DNA of 64,000 nt from Acidovorax sp. sic0104 (lineage in GTDB: Bacteria; Pseudomonadota; Gammaproteobacteria; Burkholderiales; Burkholderiaceae_C). The notes beneath the pieces were generated by a model. That model did no database searches and was not told the DNA's origin. It worked only from the letters and a program-made list of their open reading frames with translations. This document shows, one piece after another, positions 51,745 through 60,676 of the stretch. The position numbers and the translations under genes are program-made. The stretch covers positions 124,001-188,000 of the forward strand of contig NZ_JAHUWH010000008.1 of assembly GCF_019219095.1 (NCBI RefSeq), in the 5' to 3' direction. The stretch's first letter is position 1; each line of letters starts with the position of its first letter.

Positions 51745-53691
51745 ATGAAGACCACGTTCCCCCAGCAACTGCTGCGCCACGCCGCCGAACGCCCCACGGC
51801 GGCAGCCCTGCGTGAAAAAGAGTACGGCATCTGGCAGACCCACACCTGGGCCGACCTGGCGCGACTGGTGGAGCAGGTGGCCGCCGGCCTGCACCAGGCG
51901 GGCCTCAAGCGCCACGAGCACATGGTGGTGATCGGCGCCAACCGCCCGCGCCTGTACGCCACCATGCTCGCCGCCCAGTCGCTGGGCGCCATCCCCGTGC
52001 CGCTGTACCAGGATGCGGTGGCGGCGGAATGCATCTTCCCGCTCAACAACGCCGAGGTGCGCTTTTGCCTGGTCGAAGACCAGGAGCAGGTGGACAAGAT
52101 GCTGGAGATCCGCGAGCAGTGCCCGCAGATCGAACACATCTACTTCGACGACCCGCGCGGCCTGCGCAACTATGCCGAGCAGGGCCTCTATGCGCTCGAC
52201 ACACTGATCGACTCCGGCAAGGCCTTCGTGGCCCAGCACCCTGGGTGGTTCCGCACCGAAGTGGGCAAGGCCAGCCCCGACGACGTGGCCGCGATGTTCT
52301 TCACCTCGGGCACGACGGGCAACCCCAAGGGCGTGGTGCACACCCACAGCACGCTGCTGGACCGCGCGTCCGCTGGCGCCGAGTTCGACAGGCTCACCGG
52401 CAGCGAGGAAGTGCTGGCCTACCTGCCACCCGCCTGGATCGGGCAGAACATCTTCAGCTACGCGCAGTGGCTGTCGTGCGGCTACGTGGTCAACTGCCCC
52501 GAATCGGCCAGCACGGTGTCGATCGACCTGAAGGAAGTCGGCCCCACCTACTACTTCGCGCCGCCGCGCATCTTCGAAGGCCTGCTCACCAGCGTGATGA
52601 TCCGCATGGAGGACGCCGGCGCCATCAAGCGCAAGATGTTCAAGGCCTGCATGGCCGTGGCCCAGCGCGTGGGCCCCGCGCTCATGGACGGCCAGAGCGT
52701 GGGCCTGCTTGACCGCATGAAGTACGCGCTGGGCAACGTGCTGGTATACGGCCCGCTGCGCAACAACCTGGGGTTCAGCCGCGTGCGGGTGGCCTACACG
52801 GCGGGCGAGGCCATCGGGCCCGACCTGTTCACCTTCTACCGCTCCATCGGCATCAACCTGAAGCAGCTGTACGGCTCCACCGAGACCGCCGTGTTCGTCT
52901 GCCTGCAGCCCGACAACCAGGCGCGTGCCGACACCGTGGGCGTGCCGATCCGCGGCGTGGAGATCAAGGTGGCCGACAACGGAGAGATCCTGGTCAAGTC
53001 CGCCGGCCTGCTCAAGGAGTACTACAAGAACCCCAAGGCCACGTCCGAGGTGCTGACCGACGACGGCTGGTACCACACCAGCGATGCGGGCTTCCTCGAT
53101 GCGCAAGGGCACCTCAAGATCATCGACCGCGTGAAGGACGTGGGCCGCATCAAGGGCGGCGCCAACGACGGCGCCATGTTCGCGCCCAAGTACGTGGAGA
53201 ACAAGCTCAAGTTCTTCCCGCACATCAAGGAAGTGGTCGCCCTGGGCGACGGCCGCGAGAAGGTGTGCGTGATGGTCAACATCGACTTCGACGCCGTCGG
53301 CAACTGGGCCGAGCGCCGCAACCTGCCTTACGCGGGCTACACCGACCTGGCGCAAAAGCCCGAGGTGTACGGCCTGATCCGGGAGTGCGTGGAAAAGGTC
53401 AACGCGGACCTGGCCACCGACGCGCTGCTCGCCGGCAGCCAGGTCAGCCGCTTCCTGGTGCTGCACAAGGAGCTGGACGCCGACGACGGCGAACTCACGC
53501 GCACCAACAAGGTCCGCCGTGGCTTCATAGCCGAGAAGTATGGCGTGCTGGTCGACGCGCTGTATGCCGGCCGCACCGAGCAGTTCATCGAAACCCAGGT
53601 CAAGTTCGAGGACGGCCGCACGGGCAGCGTGAGCGCCACGCTCAAGCTGTCCGATGCCAAAACGTTCACCCCCGTGAAGACCGCCGCATGA
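51745..53691 (+). CDS. AMP-forming acyl-CoA synthetase
   Basis: A 648-residue adenylate-forming ligase. The ATP-binding loop is FFTSGTTGNPKGVVHTH; further motifs are YGSTETAVFV, WYHTSDAGFLDAQGHLKIID and RVKDVGRIKGGAND. It is of the long-chain fatty acyl-CoA synthetase type, but its place at the head of a liv transport operon suggests it activates an imported aromatic or aliphatic acid. The ATG at 51745 follows GAGGACCGG. The stop overlaps the livG start (ATGA at 53688-53691). Confidence 0.9.
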   Translation: MKTTFPQQLLRHAAERPTAAALREKEYGIWQTHTWADLARLVEQVAAGLHQAGLKRHEHMVVIGANRPRLYATMLAAQSLGAIPVPLYQDAVAAECIFPLNNAEVRFCLVEDQEQVDKMLEIREQCPQIEHIYFDDPRGLRNYAEQGLYALDTLIDSGKAFVAQHPGWFRTEVGKASPDDVAAMFFTSGTTGNPKGVVHTHSTLLDRASAGAEFDRLTGSEEVLAYLPPAWIGQNIFSYAQWLSCGYVVNCPESASTVSIDLKEVGPTYYFAPPRIFEGLLTSVMIRMEDAGAIKRKMFKACMAVAQRVGPALMDGQSVGLLDRMKYALGNVLVYGPLRNNLGFSRVRVAYTAGEAIGPDLFTFYRSIGINLKQLYGSTETAVFVCLQPDNQARADTVGVPIRGVEIKVADNGEILVKSAGLLKEYYKNPKATSEVLTDDGWYHTSDAGFLDAQGHLKIIDRVKDVGRIKGGANDGAMFAPKYVENKLKFFPHIKEVVALGDGREKVCVMVNIDFDAVGNWAERRNLPYAGYTDLAQKPEVYGLIRECVEKVNADLATDALLAGSQVSRFLVLHKELDADDGELTRTNKVRRGFIAEKYGVLVDALYAGRTEQFIETQVKFEDGRTGSVSATLKLSDAKTFTPVKTAA

Positions 53692-54512
53692 AGCCCGCCC
53701 TCTACCCGCCCGAGAAGGCACACGCCATGACCACAAAGAAGATCGGCGACGTCATCCTGGACGTCAAGAACATCAGCCTGCGGTTCGGCGGGGTGAAGGC
53801 GCTGACCGACATCTCGTTCAACGTGCGCGAGCACGAGATCCGCGCCATCATCGGCCCCAACGGCGCGGGCAAGAGCTCCATGCTCAACTGCATCAACGGC
53901 GTGTACACGCCGTCCGAGGGCTCCATCACCTTCCGGGGCAAGACCTTTGCACACATGAACTCGCGCCAGGTGGCCGAGATGGGCGTGGCGCGCACCTTCC
54001 AGAACCTGGCGCTGTTCAAGGGCATGAGCGTGATCGACAACATCATGACGGGCCGCAACCTCAAGATCAAAAGCAACCTGCTGATGCAGGCGCTGCGGTG
54101 GGGCCCCGCCGAGCGCGAGGAGATCGCCCACCGCGAGAAAGTCGAGCACATCATCGACTTCCTTGAGATCCAGGCGTTTCGCAAGACCCCCGTGGGCCAG
54201 CTGCCCTACGGCCTGCAAAAGCGCGTGGACCTGGGCCGGGCCCTGGCCATGGAGCCGCAGGTGCTGCTGCTGGACGAGCCCATGGCCGGCATGAACGTGG
54301 AGGAAAAGCAGGACATGTGCCGCTTCATCCTGGACGTGAACGACGAGTTCGGCACCACCATCGTGCTCATCGAGCACGACATGGGCGTGGTGATGGACAT
54401 CAGTGACCGCGTGGTGGTGCTCGACTACGGCAAGAAGATCGGCGACGGCACGCCGGATGAAGTGCGCAACAACGAAGATGTGATCAGCGCCTATCTGGGC
54501 ACGAGCCACTAA
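53688..54512 (+). CDS. livG: branched-chain-type ABC transporter ATP-binding protein LivG
   Basis: A 274-residue ABC ATPase. Walker A is GPNGAGKSSM, preceded by ISLRFGGVKALTDISFNVRE. The LivG-type loop VARTFQNLALFKGMSVIDN is present, the signature region is atypical (VGQLPYGLQKRVDLGRAL, with PYGLQ in place of SGGQ), and Walker B is VLLLDEPMAGMN. The ATG at 53688 overlaps the ligase stop; an ATG at 53727 is the alternative start. PYGLQ signatures are usual in LivG members of this kind. Confidence 0.92.
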   Translation: MKPALYPPEKAHAMTTKKIGDVILDVKNISLRFGGVKALTDISFNVREHEIRAIIGPNGAGKSSMLNCINGVYTPSEGSITFRGKTFAHMNSRQVAEMGVARTFQNLALFKGMSVIDNIMTGRNLKIKSNLLMQALRWGPAEREEIAHREKVEHIIDFLEIQAFRKTPVGQLPYGLQKRVDLGRALAMEPQVLLLDEPMAGMNVEEKQDMCRFILDVNDEFGTTIVLIEHDMGVVMDISDRVVVLDYGKKIGDGTPDEVRNNEDVISAYLGTSH

Positions 54513-54528
54513 GGGGCGGGAGAAAAAA

Positions 54529-55458
54529 ATGGCTTTCTTTCTCGAAACACTGATCGGCGGCCTCATGGCCGGCATGCTGTATTCGCTGGTGGCACTGGGC
54601 TTTGTGCTGATCTACAAGGCCTCGGGCGTTTTCAACTTCGCGCAGGGCGCGATGGTGCTGTTCGCGGCACTGGCCATGGCGCGCTTTGCCGAATGGATTC
54701 CCAAGTGGACGGGCATCACGAGCCCCATCGTCGCCAACCTGGCGGCCTTCATCATCGCGGGCGCCATCATGTTCGTGGTGGCCTGGGTGATCGAGAAGCT
54801 GGTGCTGCGCCACCTGGTGAACCAGGAAGGCGCCACACTGCTCATGGCCACGCTCGGGATCACCTACTTCCTTGAAGGCCTGGGTCAGACGATGTTCGGC
54901 AGCGACATCTACAAGATCGACGTGGGCATGCCCAAGGACCCGATCTTCATGCTGGAGAGCATGTTCCAGGGCGGCATCCTGGTGAACAAGGAAGACGTGA
55001 TCGCGGCAGCCATCGCGGCCGGACTGGTGGCCCTGCTGTCGGTGTTCTTCCAGAAGACCTCCACCGGCCGCGCCCTGCGCGCCGTGGCCGACGACCACCA
55101 GGCCGCCCAGTCCATCGGCATTCCGCTCAACCGCATCTGGGTGATCGTGTGGTGCGTGGCCGGCGTCGTGGCCCTGGTGGCCGGGATGATCTGGGGCAGC
55201 AAGCTCGGCGTGCAGTTCTCGCTGACCACCGTGGCGCTGCGCGCGCTGCCGGTGGTGATCCTGGGCGGCCTCACGTCCGTGCCCGGCGCCATCATCGGCG
55301 GGCTGATCATTGGCGTGGGCGAGAAGCTCTCGGAGGTCTACCTGGGCCCGTTCGTGGGCGGGGGCATCGAGATCTGGTTTGCGTATGTGCTGGCCTTGGT
55401 GTTCCTTCTCTTCAGGCCTCAGGGGCTCTTTGGCGAGAAGATCATTGATCGCGTCTGA
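54529..55458 (+). CDS. livH: branched-chain-type ABC transporter permease LivH
   Basis: A 309-residue membrane protein with about eight helices. It shows LivH features: LIGGLMAGMLYSLVALGFVL, IYKASGVFNFAQGAMVLFAA, GRALRAVADDHQAAQSIGIP and the EAA-like loop, ALPVVILGGLTSVPGAIIGG. It starts 16 bp after livG with a GGGAG ribosome-binding site. With LivM it forms the pore of the importer. Confidence 0.94.
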   Translation: MAFFLETLIGGLMAGMLYSLVALGFVLIYKASGVFNFAQGAMVLFAALAMARFAEWIPKWTGITSPIVANLAAFIIAGAIMFVVAWVIEKLVLRHLVNQEGATLLMATLGITYFLEGLGQTMFGSDIYKIDVGMPKDPIFMLESMFQGGILVNKEDVIAAAIAAGLVALLSVFFQKTSTGRALRAVADDHQAAQSIGIPLNRIWVIVWCVAGVVALVAGMIWGSKLGVQFSLTTVALRALPVVILGGLTSVPGAIIGGLIIGVGEKLSEVYLGPFVGGGIEIWFAYVLALVFLLFRPQGLFGEKIIDRV

Positions 55459-55495
55459 ACGGCTCTGACAACAACGACAAGCACAGGAGACCACC

Positions 55496-56572
55496 ATGCT
55501 TTACCGCGAAAACGGCCAGTTCAAGACCAGCTACCGCGCCGACCAGCAGATCTTCCCCATCGCACAGGACCGGCTGGCCATCCTGCTCATCCTGGCCGTG
55601 GCCTTCCTGGTGGTGCCTGCATTCGCCAGCGACTACATCTTCCGCGCCATCCTGATCCCCTTCGTCATCATGGCGCTGGCGGCCCTGGGGGTGAACATCC
55701 TCGTGGGCTACTGCGGACAGATCTCGCTGGGCTCGGGTGCGTTCATGGCGGTGGGCGCCTACGGGGCCTACAACTTCTTCGTGCGCTTTCCGGGCATGCC
55801 GCTGGTTCCGGCCATCATCCTGGGCGGCCTGTGCGCCACGTTCTTCGGCATCCTGTTCGGCCTGCCCAGCCTGCGCGTGAAAGGTTTGTACCTGGCCGTG
55901 GCCACGCTGGCCGCGCAGTTCTTCTCGGACTGGATGTTCCTGCGCATCAAGTGGTTCACCAACAACTCCGACTCGGGCTCGGTGTCGGTGAGCAATCTGC
56001 AGGTGCTGGGCATGCCCATCGAGAGCGCCGCCAGCAAGTACATCTTCTGCCTGGCCCTGCTGGTCGTGGTGGCCCTGCTGGCCAAGAACCTCGTGCGCGG
56101 CGCCATCGGCCGCGAATGGATGGCCATCCGCGACATGGACGTGGCCGCAGCCGTGATCGGCATCCGCCCCATGTACGCCAAGCTCAGCGCCTTCGCGGTC
56201 AGCTCCTTCATCATCGGCATGGCCGGCGCGCTGTGGGCCTTCGTGCACCTGGGCGCATGGGAGCCCGCGGCCTTCTCGGTGGAGGTGTCGTTCCGCCTGC
56301 TGTTCATGGTGATCATCGGCGGCCTGGGCTCCATCATGGGCGCGTTCTTCGGCGCGGCCTTCATCGTGGTGCTGCCCATCGTGCTCAACCAGTTCCTGCC
56401 GGCCTTGCTGGGCCTGTTCGGCATCGAGATCTCCACCGCCGGCATCTCGCACGCCGAGCTGATGATCTTCGGCGCGCTGATCGTGTGGTTCCTGATCGTA
56501 GAGCCGCACGGCCTGGCCAAGCTGTGGTCCACCGCAAAGCAAAAGCTTCGCCTGTGGCCCTTCCCGCATTGA
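55496..56572 (+). CDS. livM: branched-chain-type ABC transporter permease LivM
   Basis: A 358-residue membrane protein with about nine helices. LivM features are NILVGYCGQISLGSGAFMAV, GAYGAYNFF, LRVKGLYLAVATLAAQFFSD, GREWMAIRDMDVAAAVIGI and MVIIGGLGSIMGAFFGAAFI. A ~35-residue hydrophilic N-terminus precedes the first helix. It starts 37 bp after livH with CAGGAGA before the ATG. A hairpin repeat follows 4 bp after its stop. Confidence 0.94.
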   Translation: MLYRENGQFKTSYRADQQIFPIAQDRLAILLILAVAFLVVPAFASDYIFRAILIPFVIMALAALGVNILVGYCGQISLGSGAFMAVGAYGAYNFFVRFPGMPLVPAIILGGLCATFFGILFGLPSLRVKGLYLAVATLAAQFFSDWMFLRIKWFTNNSDSGSVSVSNLQVLGMPIESAASKYIFCLALLVVVALLAKNLVRGAIGREWMAIRDMDVAAAVIGIRPMYAKLSAFAVSSFIIGMAGALWAFVHLGAWEPAAFSVEVSFRLLFMVIIGGLGSIMGAFFGAAFIVVLPIVLNQFLPALLGLFGIEISTAGISHAELMIFGALIVWFLIVEPHGLAKLWSTAKQKLRLWPFPH

Positions 56573-56576
56573 TTGA

Positions 56577-56668
56577 TATGCACCCCCTGAGTCGCTTCGC
56601 GCCTTCCCCCTCTCCTTCGGGAGGGGGACGCCACCGGTGGCCTGGCAAAGCCAGTTCCACGGTGGCGC
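56577..56668 (+). repeat. ~90-bp hairpin repeat, copy 3
   Basis: It reads CCCCCTGAGTCGCTTCGCGC, CTTCCCCCTCTCCTTCGGGA, GGGGGACGCCACCGGTGGCC and TGGCAAAGCCAGTTCCACGG. The main stem closes on a C(TTCG)G tetraloop. It lies between livM and the binding-protein gene, inside the operon. Confidence 0.87.
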
Positions 56669-56759
56669 TGGCCTCGTGCATGCCAGTGCAAAGCTCGCAG
56701 CCCTTGAATCCGTCAGTTTCTTCCCCGTGCTTCAACACATTCATTCAAAGGAGACATCC

Positions 56760-58088
56760 ATGAAGCTTTCGAAACTCGTGATCGCCGCTGCGGTGGTTGC
56801 CGCTGGCGCCTCGTCCGTCGCGACGAGTGCCTTCGCGCAAGCCAAGGAGCAGTTCTTCCCGCTGCTGTCCTACCGCACCGGCCCCTACGCGCCCAACGGC
56901 GTGCCTTGGGCGAACGGCAAGCAGGACTACATCAAGATGATCAACGCCCGCGACGGCGGCATCAACGGCGTGAAGCTCACCTTTGAAGAGTGCGAGACGG
57001 GCTACGCCACGGACCGCGGCGTGGAGTGCTACGAACGCCTGAAAGGCAAGCCCGGCGTGTCGCTGTTCGACCCACAGGCCACCGGCATCACCTTTGCGCT
57101 CACCGAGAAGGCGCCCGTGGACAAGATTCCGCTGATGACACTGGGCTATGGTTTGTCGGTGGCGCAGGACGGCCAGGCGTTCAAGTGGAACTTCCCCTTC
57201 ATGGGCAGCTACTGGACCGGCGCCGACATCCTGATCCAGCACATCGGCAAGACGGCGGGAGGTCTGGACAAGCTCAAGGGCAAGAAGATCGCCCTGGTCT
57301 ACCACGACAGCCCCTTCGGCAAGGAACCTATCCCGCTTTTGCAGGAGCGCGCCAAGATGCACGGCTTCGAGCTGCAGATGCTGCCCGTGACCGCGCCCGG
57401 CGTGGAGCAGAAAGCCACCTGGCTGCAGGTGCGCCAGAGCCGCCCCGACTACGTGCTGCTGTGGGGCTGGGGCGTGATGAACTCCACCGCGCTGAAGGAA
57501 GCGCAGGCCACCGGCTTCCCGCGCGACAAGCTGTATGGCGTGTGGTGGGCCGGCGCCGAGCCGGACGTGCGCGATGTGGGCGAAGGCGCCAAGGGCTATC
57601 ACGCCCTGGCGCTCAACGGCTACGGCACGCAAAGCAAGGTCATCCAGGACATCATGAAGCACGTGCACGACAAGGGCCAGGGCACGGGTCCCAAGGACGA
57701 AGTGGGTTCAGTGCTGTACACGCGCGGCGTGATCATCCAGATGCTGGCCGTCGAGTCGGTGCGCCGCGCGCAGGAGCGCTTCGGCAAGGGCAAGGTCATG
57801 ACCGGCGAGCAGGTGCGCTGGGGCATGGAGAACCTGGCGCTGGACCAGAAGAAGCTCGACGCCATGGGCTTTGGCGGCGTGATGCGCCCCCTGTCCACCA
57901 GCTGCGCCGACCACATGGGCTCCACCTGGGCGCGCGTGCACACCTGGGACGGCAAGAAGTGGGACTTCTCGTCCGACTGGTACCAGGCCGATGAGCAGAT
58001 CTTGAAGCCCATGGTGAAGGCCGGTGCGGAGAAGTACCTGGCGGACAAGAAGATGACGCGGCGAGATGCTGCGGACTGCCAGTCTTGA
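56760..58088 (+). CDS. livK: LivK-like ABC substrate-binding protein of the liv operon
   Basis: A 442-residue periplasmic binding protein. The signal peptide is KLVIAAAVVAAGASSVATSA with cleavage after AFAQ (about 26). The mature part shows FPLLSYRTGPYAPNGVPWAN, IALVYHDSPFGKEPIPLLQE and YVLLWGWGVMNSTALKEAQA. It is longer than amino-acid LivK proteins, as in the subgroup linked to aromatic or carboxylic acid uptake. Hairpin repeats flank the gene on both sides, a layout expected to raise its level relative to the membrane components. GGAG before the ATG is the ribosome-binding site. Confidence 0.92.
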   Translation: MKLSKLVIAAAVVAAGASSVATSAFAQAKEQFFPLLSYRTGPYAPNGVPWANGKQDYIKMINARDGGINGVKLTFEECETGYATDRGVECYERLKGKPGVSLFDPQATGITFALTEKAPVDKIPLMTLGYGLSVAQDGQAFKWNFPFMGSYWTGADILIQHIGKTAGGLDKLKGKKIALVYHDSPFGKEPIPLLQERAKMHGFELQMLPVTAPGVEQKATWLQVRQSRPDYVLLWGWGVMNSTALKEAQATGFPRDKLYGVWWAGAEPDVRDVGEGAKGYHALALNGYGTQSKVIQDIMKHVHDKGQGTGPKDEVGSVLYTRGVIIQMLAVESVRRAQERFGKGKVMTGEQVRWGMENLALDQKKLDAMGFGGVMRPLSTSCADHMGSTWARVHTWDGKKWDFSSDWYQADEQILKPMVKAGAEKYLADKKMTRRDAADCQS

Positions 58089-58397
58089 TTCGGTACATCC
58101 CCCTGAGATGGCGCGGGGGGCAGCCGCCTGAGGCGGCCGCTCTTCGGTGCCGTCCAGGCCTGCGCAGGCAGGCCTGGAGCCGCGGCCCTCAGCCCCCTTC
58201 TCTCGAATCGCTGCGCGATTCGGGAAGGGGGACGACACCGGTGGCCTGGCAAAGCCAGTTCCACGGTGTCACTGGCGATGGCGCAGCGACTGTTTCAAGG
58301 ACCGGTGACGTAGCGGCTGCTTTTGTGGCAGCCGCCAACCCAAAGCGTTGAGTCGTACGCAGCTCTTTGGATTGGCACAGCGAAGGAAGAGAAGACC
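58089..58397 (+). repeat. intergenic region with long hairpin repeat, copy 4
   Basis: Copy 4 (about 58096-58274) keeps the ends of the family (CCCCCTGAG at the start; GGTGGCCTGGCAAAGCCAGT and TCCACGGTG at the end). It carries ~80 extra bp with two more stems (CCAGGCCTGCGCAGGCAGGCCTGG and CGAATCGCTGCGCGATTCG). The remaining ~120 bp lead into livF; AAGGAAGAGAAG before 58398 is the ribosome-binding site. No gene is seen. Confidence 0.85.
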
Positions 58398-59210
58398 ATG
58401 GACACCAACAGCAATATCGTTCTCAACGTCAACGGCATCGAGGTCATCTACAACCACGTGATCCTGGTGCTCAAGGGCGTCTCCTTGCAGGTGCCGCAGG
58501 GCTCCATCGTGGCCATCCTGGGGGGCAATGGGGCGGGCAAGACGACCACGCTGCGCGCCATCTCGAACTTGCTCAAGGGCGAGCGTGGCGAGGTCACCAA
58601 GGGCAGCATCGAGCTGCGCGGCGAGCGCATCGAGAACCTGTCGCCCGCCGACCTGGTGCAGCGCGGCGTGGTGCAGGTGATGGAGGGGCGGCACTGCTTT
58701 GCCCACCTGACGATCGAAGAGAACCTGATGACGGGCAGCTACACCCGCACCAGCAAGGCCGAGATCGCGGCCAACCTGGAGAAGGTCTATAACTACTTTC
58801 CGCGCCTGAAGACGCGCCGCACCTCGCAGGCGGCCTACACCTCGGGCGGCGAGCAGCAGATGTGCGCCATCGGCCGCGCGCTGATGGCCAACCCCAGCAT
58901 GGTGCTGCTCGACGAGCCGTCCATGGGCCTGGCTCCCCAGATCGTGGAAGAGGTGTTCAACATCGTGAAGGACCTGAACACCAAGGAGAAGGTCACATTC
59001 CTGCTGGCCGAGCAGAACACCAACATGGCCCTCAAGTATTCGGACTACGGCTACATCATGGAAAGCGGCCGCGTGGTGATGGACGGCGCCGCGAGCGACC
59101 TGGCCAACAACGAGGACGTCAAGGAGTTCTACCTGGGCGTGGGCGGAGGGGAGCGCAAGAGCTTCAAGGATGTCAAGAGCTACAAGCGGCGCAAGCGCTG
59201 GCTGGCCTGA
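58398..59210 (+). CDS. livF: branched-chain-type ABC transporter ATP-binding protein LivF
   Basis: A 270-residue ABC ATPase. Walker A is GGNGAGKTTTLR, the LivF-type loop is GVVQVMEGRHCFAHLTIEEN, the signature is YTSGGEQQMCAIGRALMANP and Walker B is MVLLDEPSMGLAP. It has a basic C-terminal extension (SFKDVKSYKRRKRWLA) compared with the ~235-residue amino-acid LivF. It completes the importer with LivG, LivH and LivM. The hairpin repeat copy 5 begins right at its stop codon. Confidence 0.93.
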   Translation: MDTNSNIVLNVNGIEVIYNHVILVLKGVSLQVPQGSIVAILGGNGAGKTTTLRAISNLLKGERGEVTKGSIELRGERIENLSPADLVQRGVVQVMEGRHCFAHLTIEENLMTGSYTRTSKAEIAANLEKVYNYFPRLKTRRTSQAAYTSGGEQQMCAIGRALMANPSMVLLDEPSMGLAPQIVEEVFNIVKDLNTKEKVTFLLAEQNTNMALKYSDYGYIMESGRVVMDGAASDLANNEDVKEFYLGVGGGERKSFKDVKSYKRRKRWLA

Positions 59211-59298
59211 CATGCCCCCTGAGGCGCTGCGCGCCGTCCCCCTCAGGGGACGCACCCGGTGGCCCGGCGAAGCCGGTTCCACGGGTGCGCTGGGATGA
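59211..59298 (+). repeat. ~90-bp hairpin repeat, copy 5
   Basis: It reads CCCCCTGAGGCGCTGCGCGC, CGTCCCCCTCAGGGGACGCA, CCCGGTGGCCCGGCGAAGCC and GGTTCCACGGGTGC. The stem GTCCCC-TCA-GGGGAC and the CCGGCGAAGCCGG stem are perfect. It directly follows the livF stop. Confidence 0.87.
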
Positions 59299-59352
59299 GG
59301 CAGTGGCGGCTTTTTTTAGCGGCGTGACCTATTCACCTTTTGTTTACTCCTG

Positions 59353-59408
59353 ATTTCATAGCTGCTGGCGCTTGATGGGTGTGCGGTAGCGGCTTATTTC
59401 ATTCAAAA
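59353..59408 (+). repeat. dispersed small hairpin repeat, copy 9
   Basis: It reads TCATAGCTGCTGGCGCTTGA, TGGGTGTGCGGTAGCGGCTT and ATTTCATTCAAAA. The tail matches the one overlapping dbpA (copy 1). It lies 21 bp before the PaaK-like start, so it could influence that gene's leader as well as terminate upstream transcripts. Confidence 0.7.
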
Positions 59409-59428
59409 CACTGCAGAGGAATCCCGGC

Positions 59429-60676
59429 ATGACGACGTTTTTTGACGCCCAGGAAACCCGGAGCACGGCCGAGCGCGAGGCGGCGCTGCTGGTGGCGTTG
59501 CCGCGGCAGGTGGGGCATGCGCAGCAGAACAGTGCGGCATTCGCGGGCATTCTGGCCGGCGTGGATGCGGCGGGGGTGACCAGCCGTGCGGCGCTGGCAC
59601 GGTTGCCGGTCACGCGCAAGTACGAGCTGCTGGAGCGCCAGCAGGCGCAGCGCGCGAGCAATGTGTTCGGCGGGTTTTCGGCGCTGGGCTTTGGGGCGGG
59701 CATGCCGCGCGTGTTCGCAAGCCCCGGCACCATCTATGAGCCCGAGGGCACGCGGCCCGACTACTGGCGCATGGCGCGGGCGATCTATGCGGCGGGGTTT
59801 CGGCGGGGCGAGCTGATCCACAACAGCTTCAGCTACCACTTCGTGCCAGCGGGTTCGATGATGGAGACCGGCGCCCATGCCCTGGGCTGCACCGTGTTTG
59901 CGGGCGGCACGGGCCAGACCGAGCAGCAGGTGCAGGCCATGGCCGAGCTGCGGCCTGCGGGGTACATCGGCACACCGAGCTTTCTCAAGATCATCGTGGA
60001 GAAGGCCGCCGAGCTGGGCGTGCCCCTGCCCACCGTGACCAAGGCGCTGGTGTCCGGCGAGGCGTTCCCGCCCTCGCTGCGCGACTGGTTCGCCGAGCGC
60101 GGCATCGCGGGCTACCAGTGCTACGCCACGGCGGACCTCGGGCTCATCGCCTACGAGACTGCCGCGCGCGAAGGCCTGGTGCTGGACGAAGGCGTGATCG
60201 TCGAGATCGTGCGGCCCGGCACCGGCGACCCGGTGCCCGAGGGCGAGGTGGGCGAGCTGGTGGTCACCACGCTCAACCCCGACTATCCGCTGGTGCGCTT
60301 TGGCACCGGCGACCTCTCGGCCGTGCTGCCGGGCACCTGCCCCACCGGCCGCACCAACACCCGCATCAAGGGCTGGATGGGACGCGCCGACCAGACGACC
60401 AAGGTGCGCGGCATGTTCGTGCACCCGGGCCAGGTGGCCACCATCGCGCGGCGCTTTCCGCAGGTGGTGCGCGCGCGCCTGGTGGTCAGCGGCGAGATGG
60501 CCAACGACCAGATGGTTCTGCAGGTGGAAACCGTGGAGACGGCCGAAGGCCTGGCGCGCCAGCTCTCTGACGCCATCCGCGAAGTGACCAAGCTGCGCGG
60601 CGACGTGCAGATGGTGGCGCCCGGCACCTTGCCCAACGACGGCAAGGTGATCGAGGACGCCAGGAGCTACAGGTAG
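59429..60676 (+). CDS. phenylacetate-CoA ligase family protein (PaaK-like) with altered ATP loop
   Basis: A 415-residue adenylate-forming protein of the PaaK superfamily. Matches include the middle KIIVEKAAELGVPLPTVTKA, LVSGEAFPPSLRDWF, YQCYATADLGLIAYE and TNTRIKGWMGRADQTTKVRG, then MFVHPGQV, the PaaK-type C-terminal hinge. The usual SSGTTG-x-P loop is replaced by ASPGTIYEPEG, so normal ATP chemistry is uncertain. It follows the liv operon in the same direction and probably handles the same imported acid. Confidence 0.85.
   Translation: MTTFFDAQETRSTAEREAALLVALPRQVGHAQQNSAAFAGILAGVDAAGVTSRAALARLPVTRKYELLERQQAQRASNVFGGFSALGFGAGMPRVFASPGTIYEPEGTRPDYWRMARAIYAAGFRRGELIHNSFSYHFVPAGSMMETGAHALGCTVFAGGTGQTEQQVQAMAELRPAGYIGTPSFLKIIVEKAAELGVPLPTVTKALVSGEAFPPSLRDWFAERGIAGYQCYATADLGLIAYETAAREGLVLDEGVIVEIVRPGTGDPVPEGEVGELVVTTLNPDYPLVRFGTGDLSAVLPGTCPTGRTNTRIKGWMGRADQTTKVRGMFVHPGQVATIARRFPQVVRARLVVSGEMANDQMVLQVETVETAEGLARQLSDAIREVTKLRGDVQMVAPGTLPNDGKVIEDARSYR

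Noticed and set aside
51610-53736. 708-codon open frame opposite the acyl-CoA ligase gene
   Set aside because: It is an antisense shadow in high-GC DNA. The ligase frame carries all the motifs of its family.
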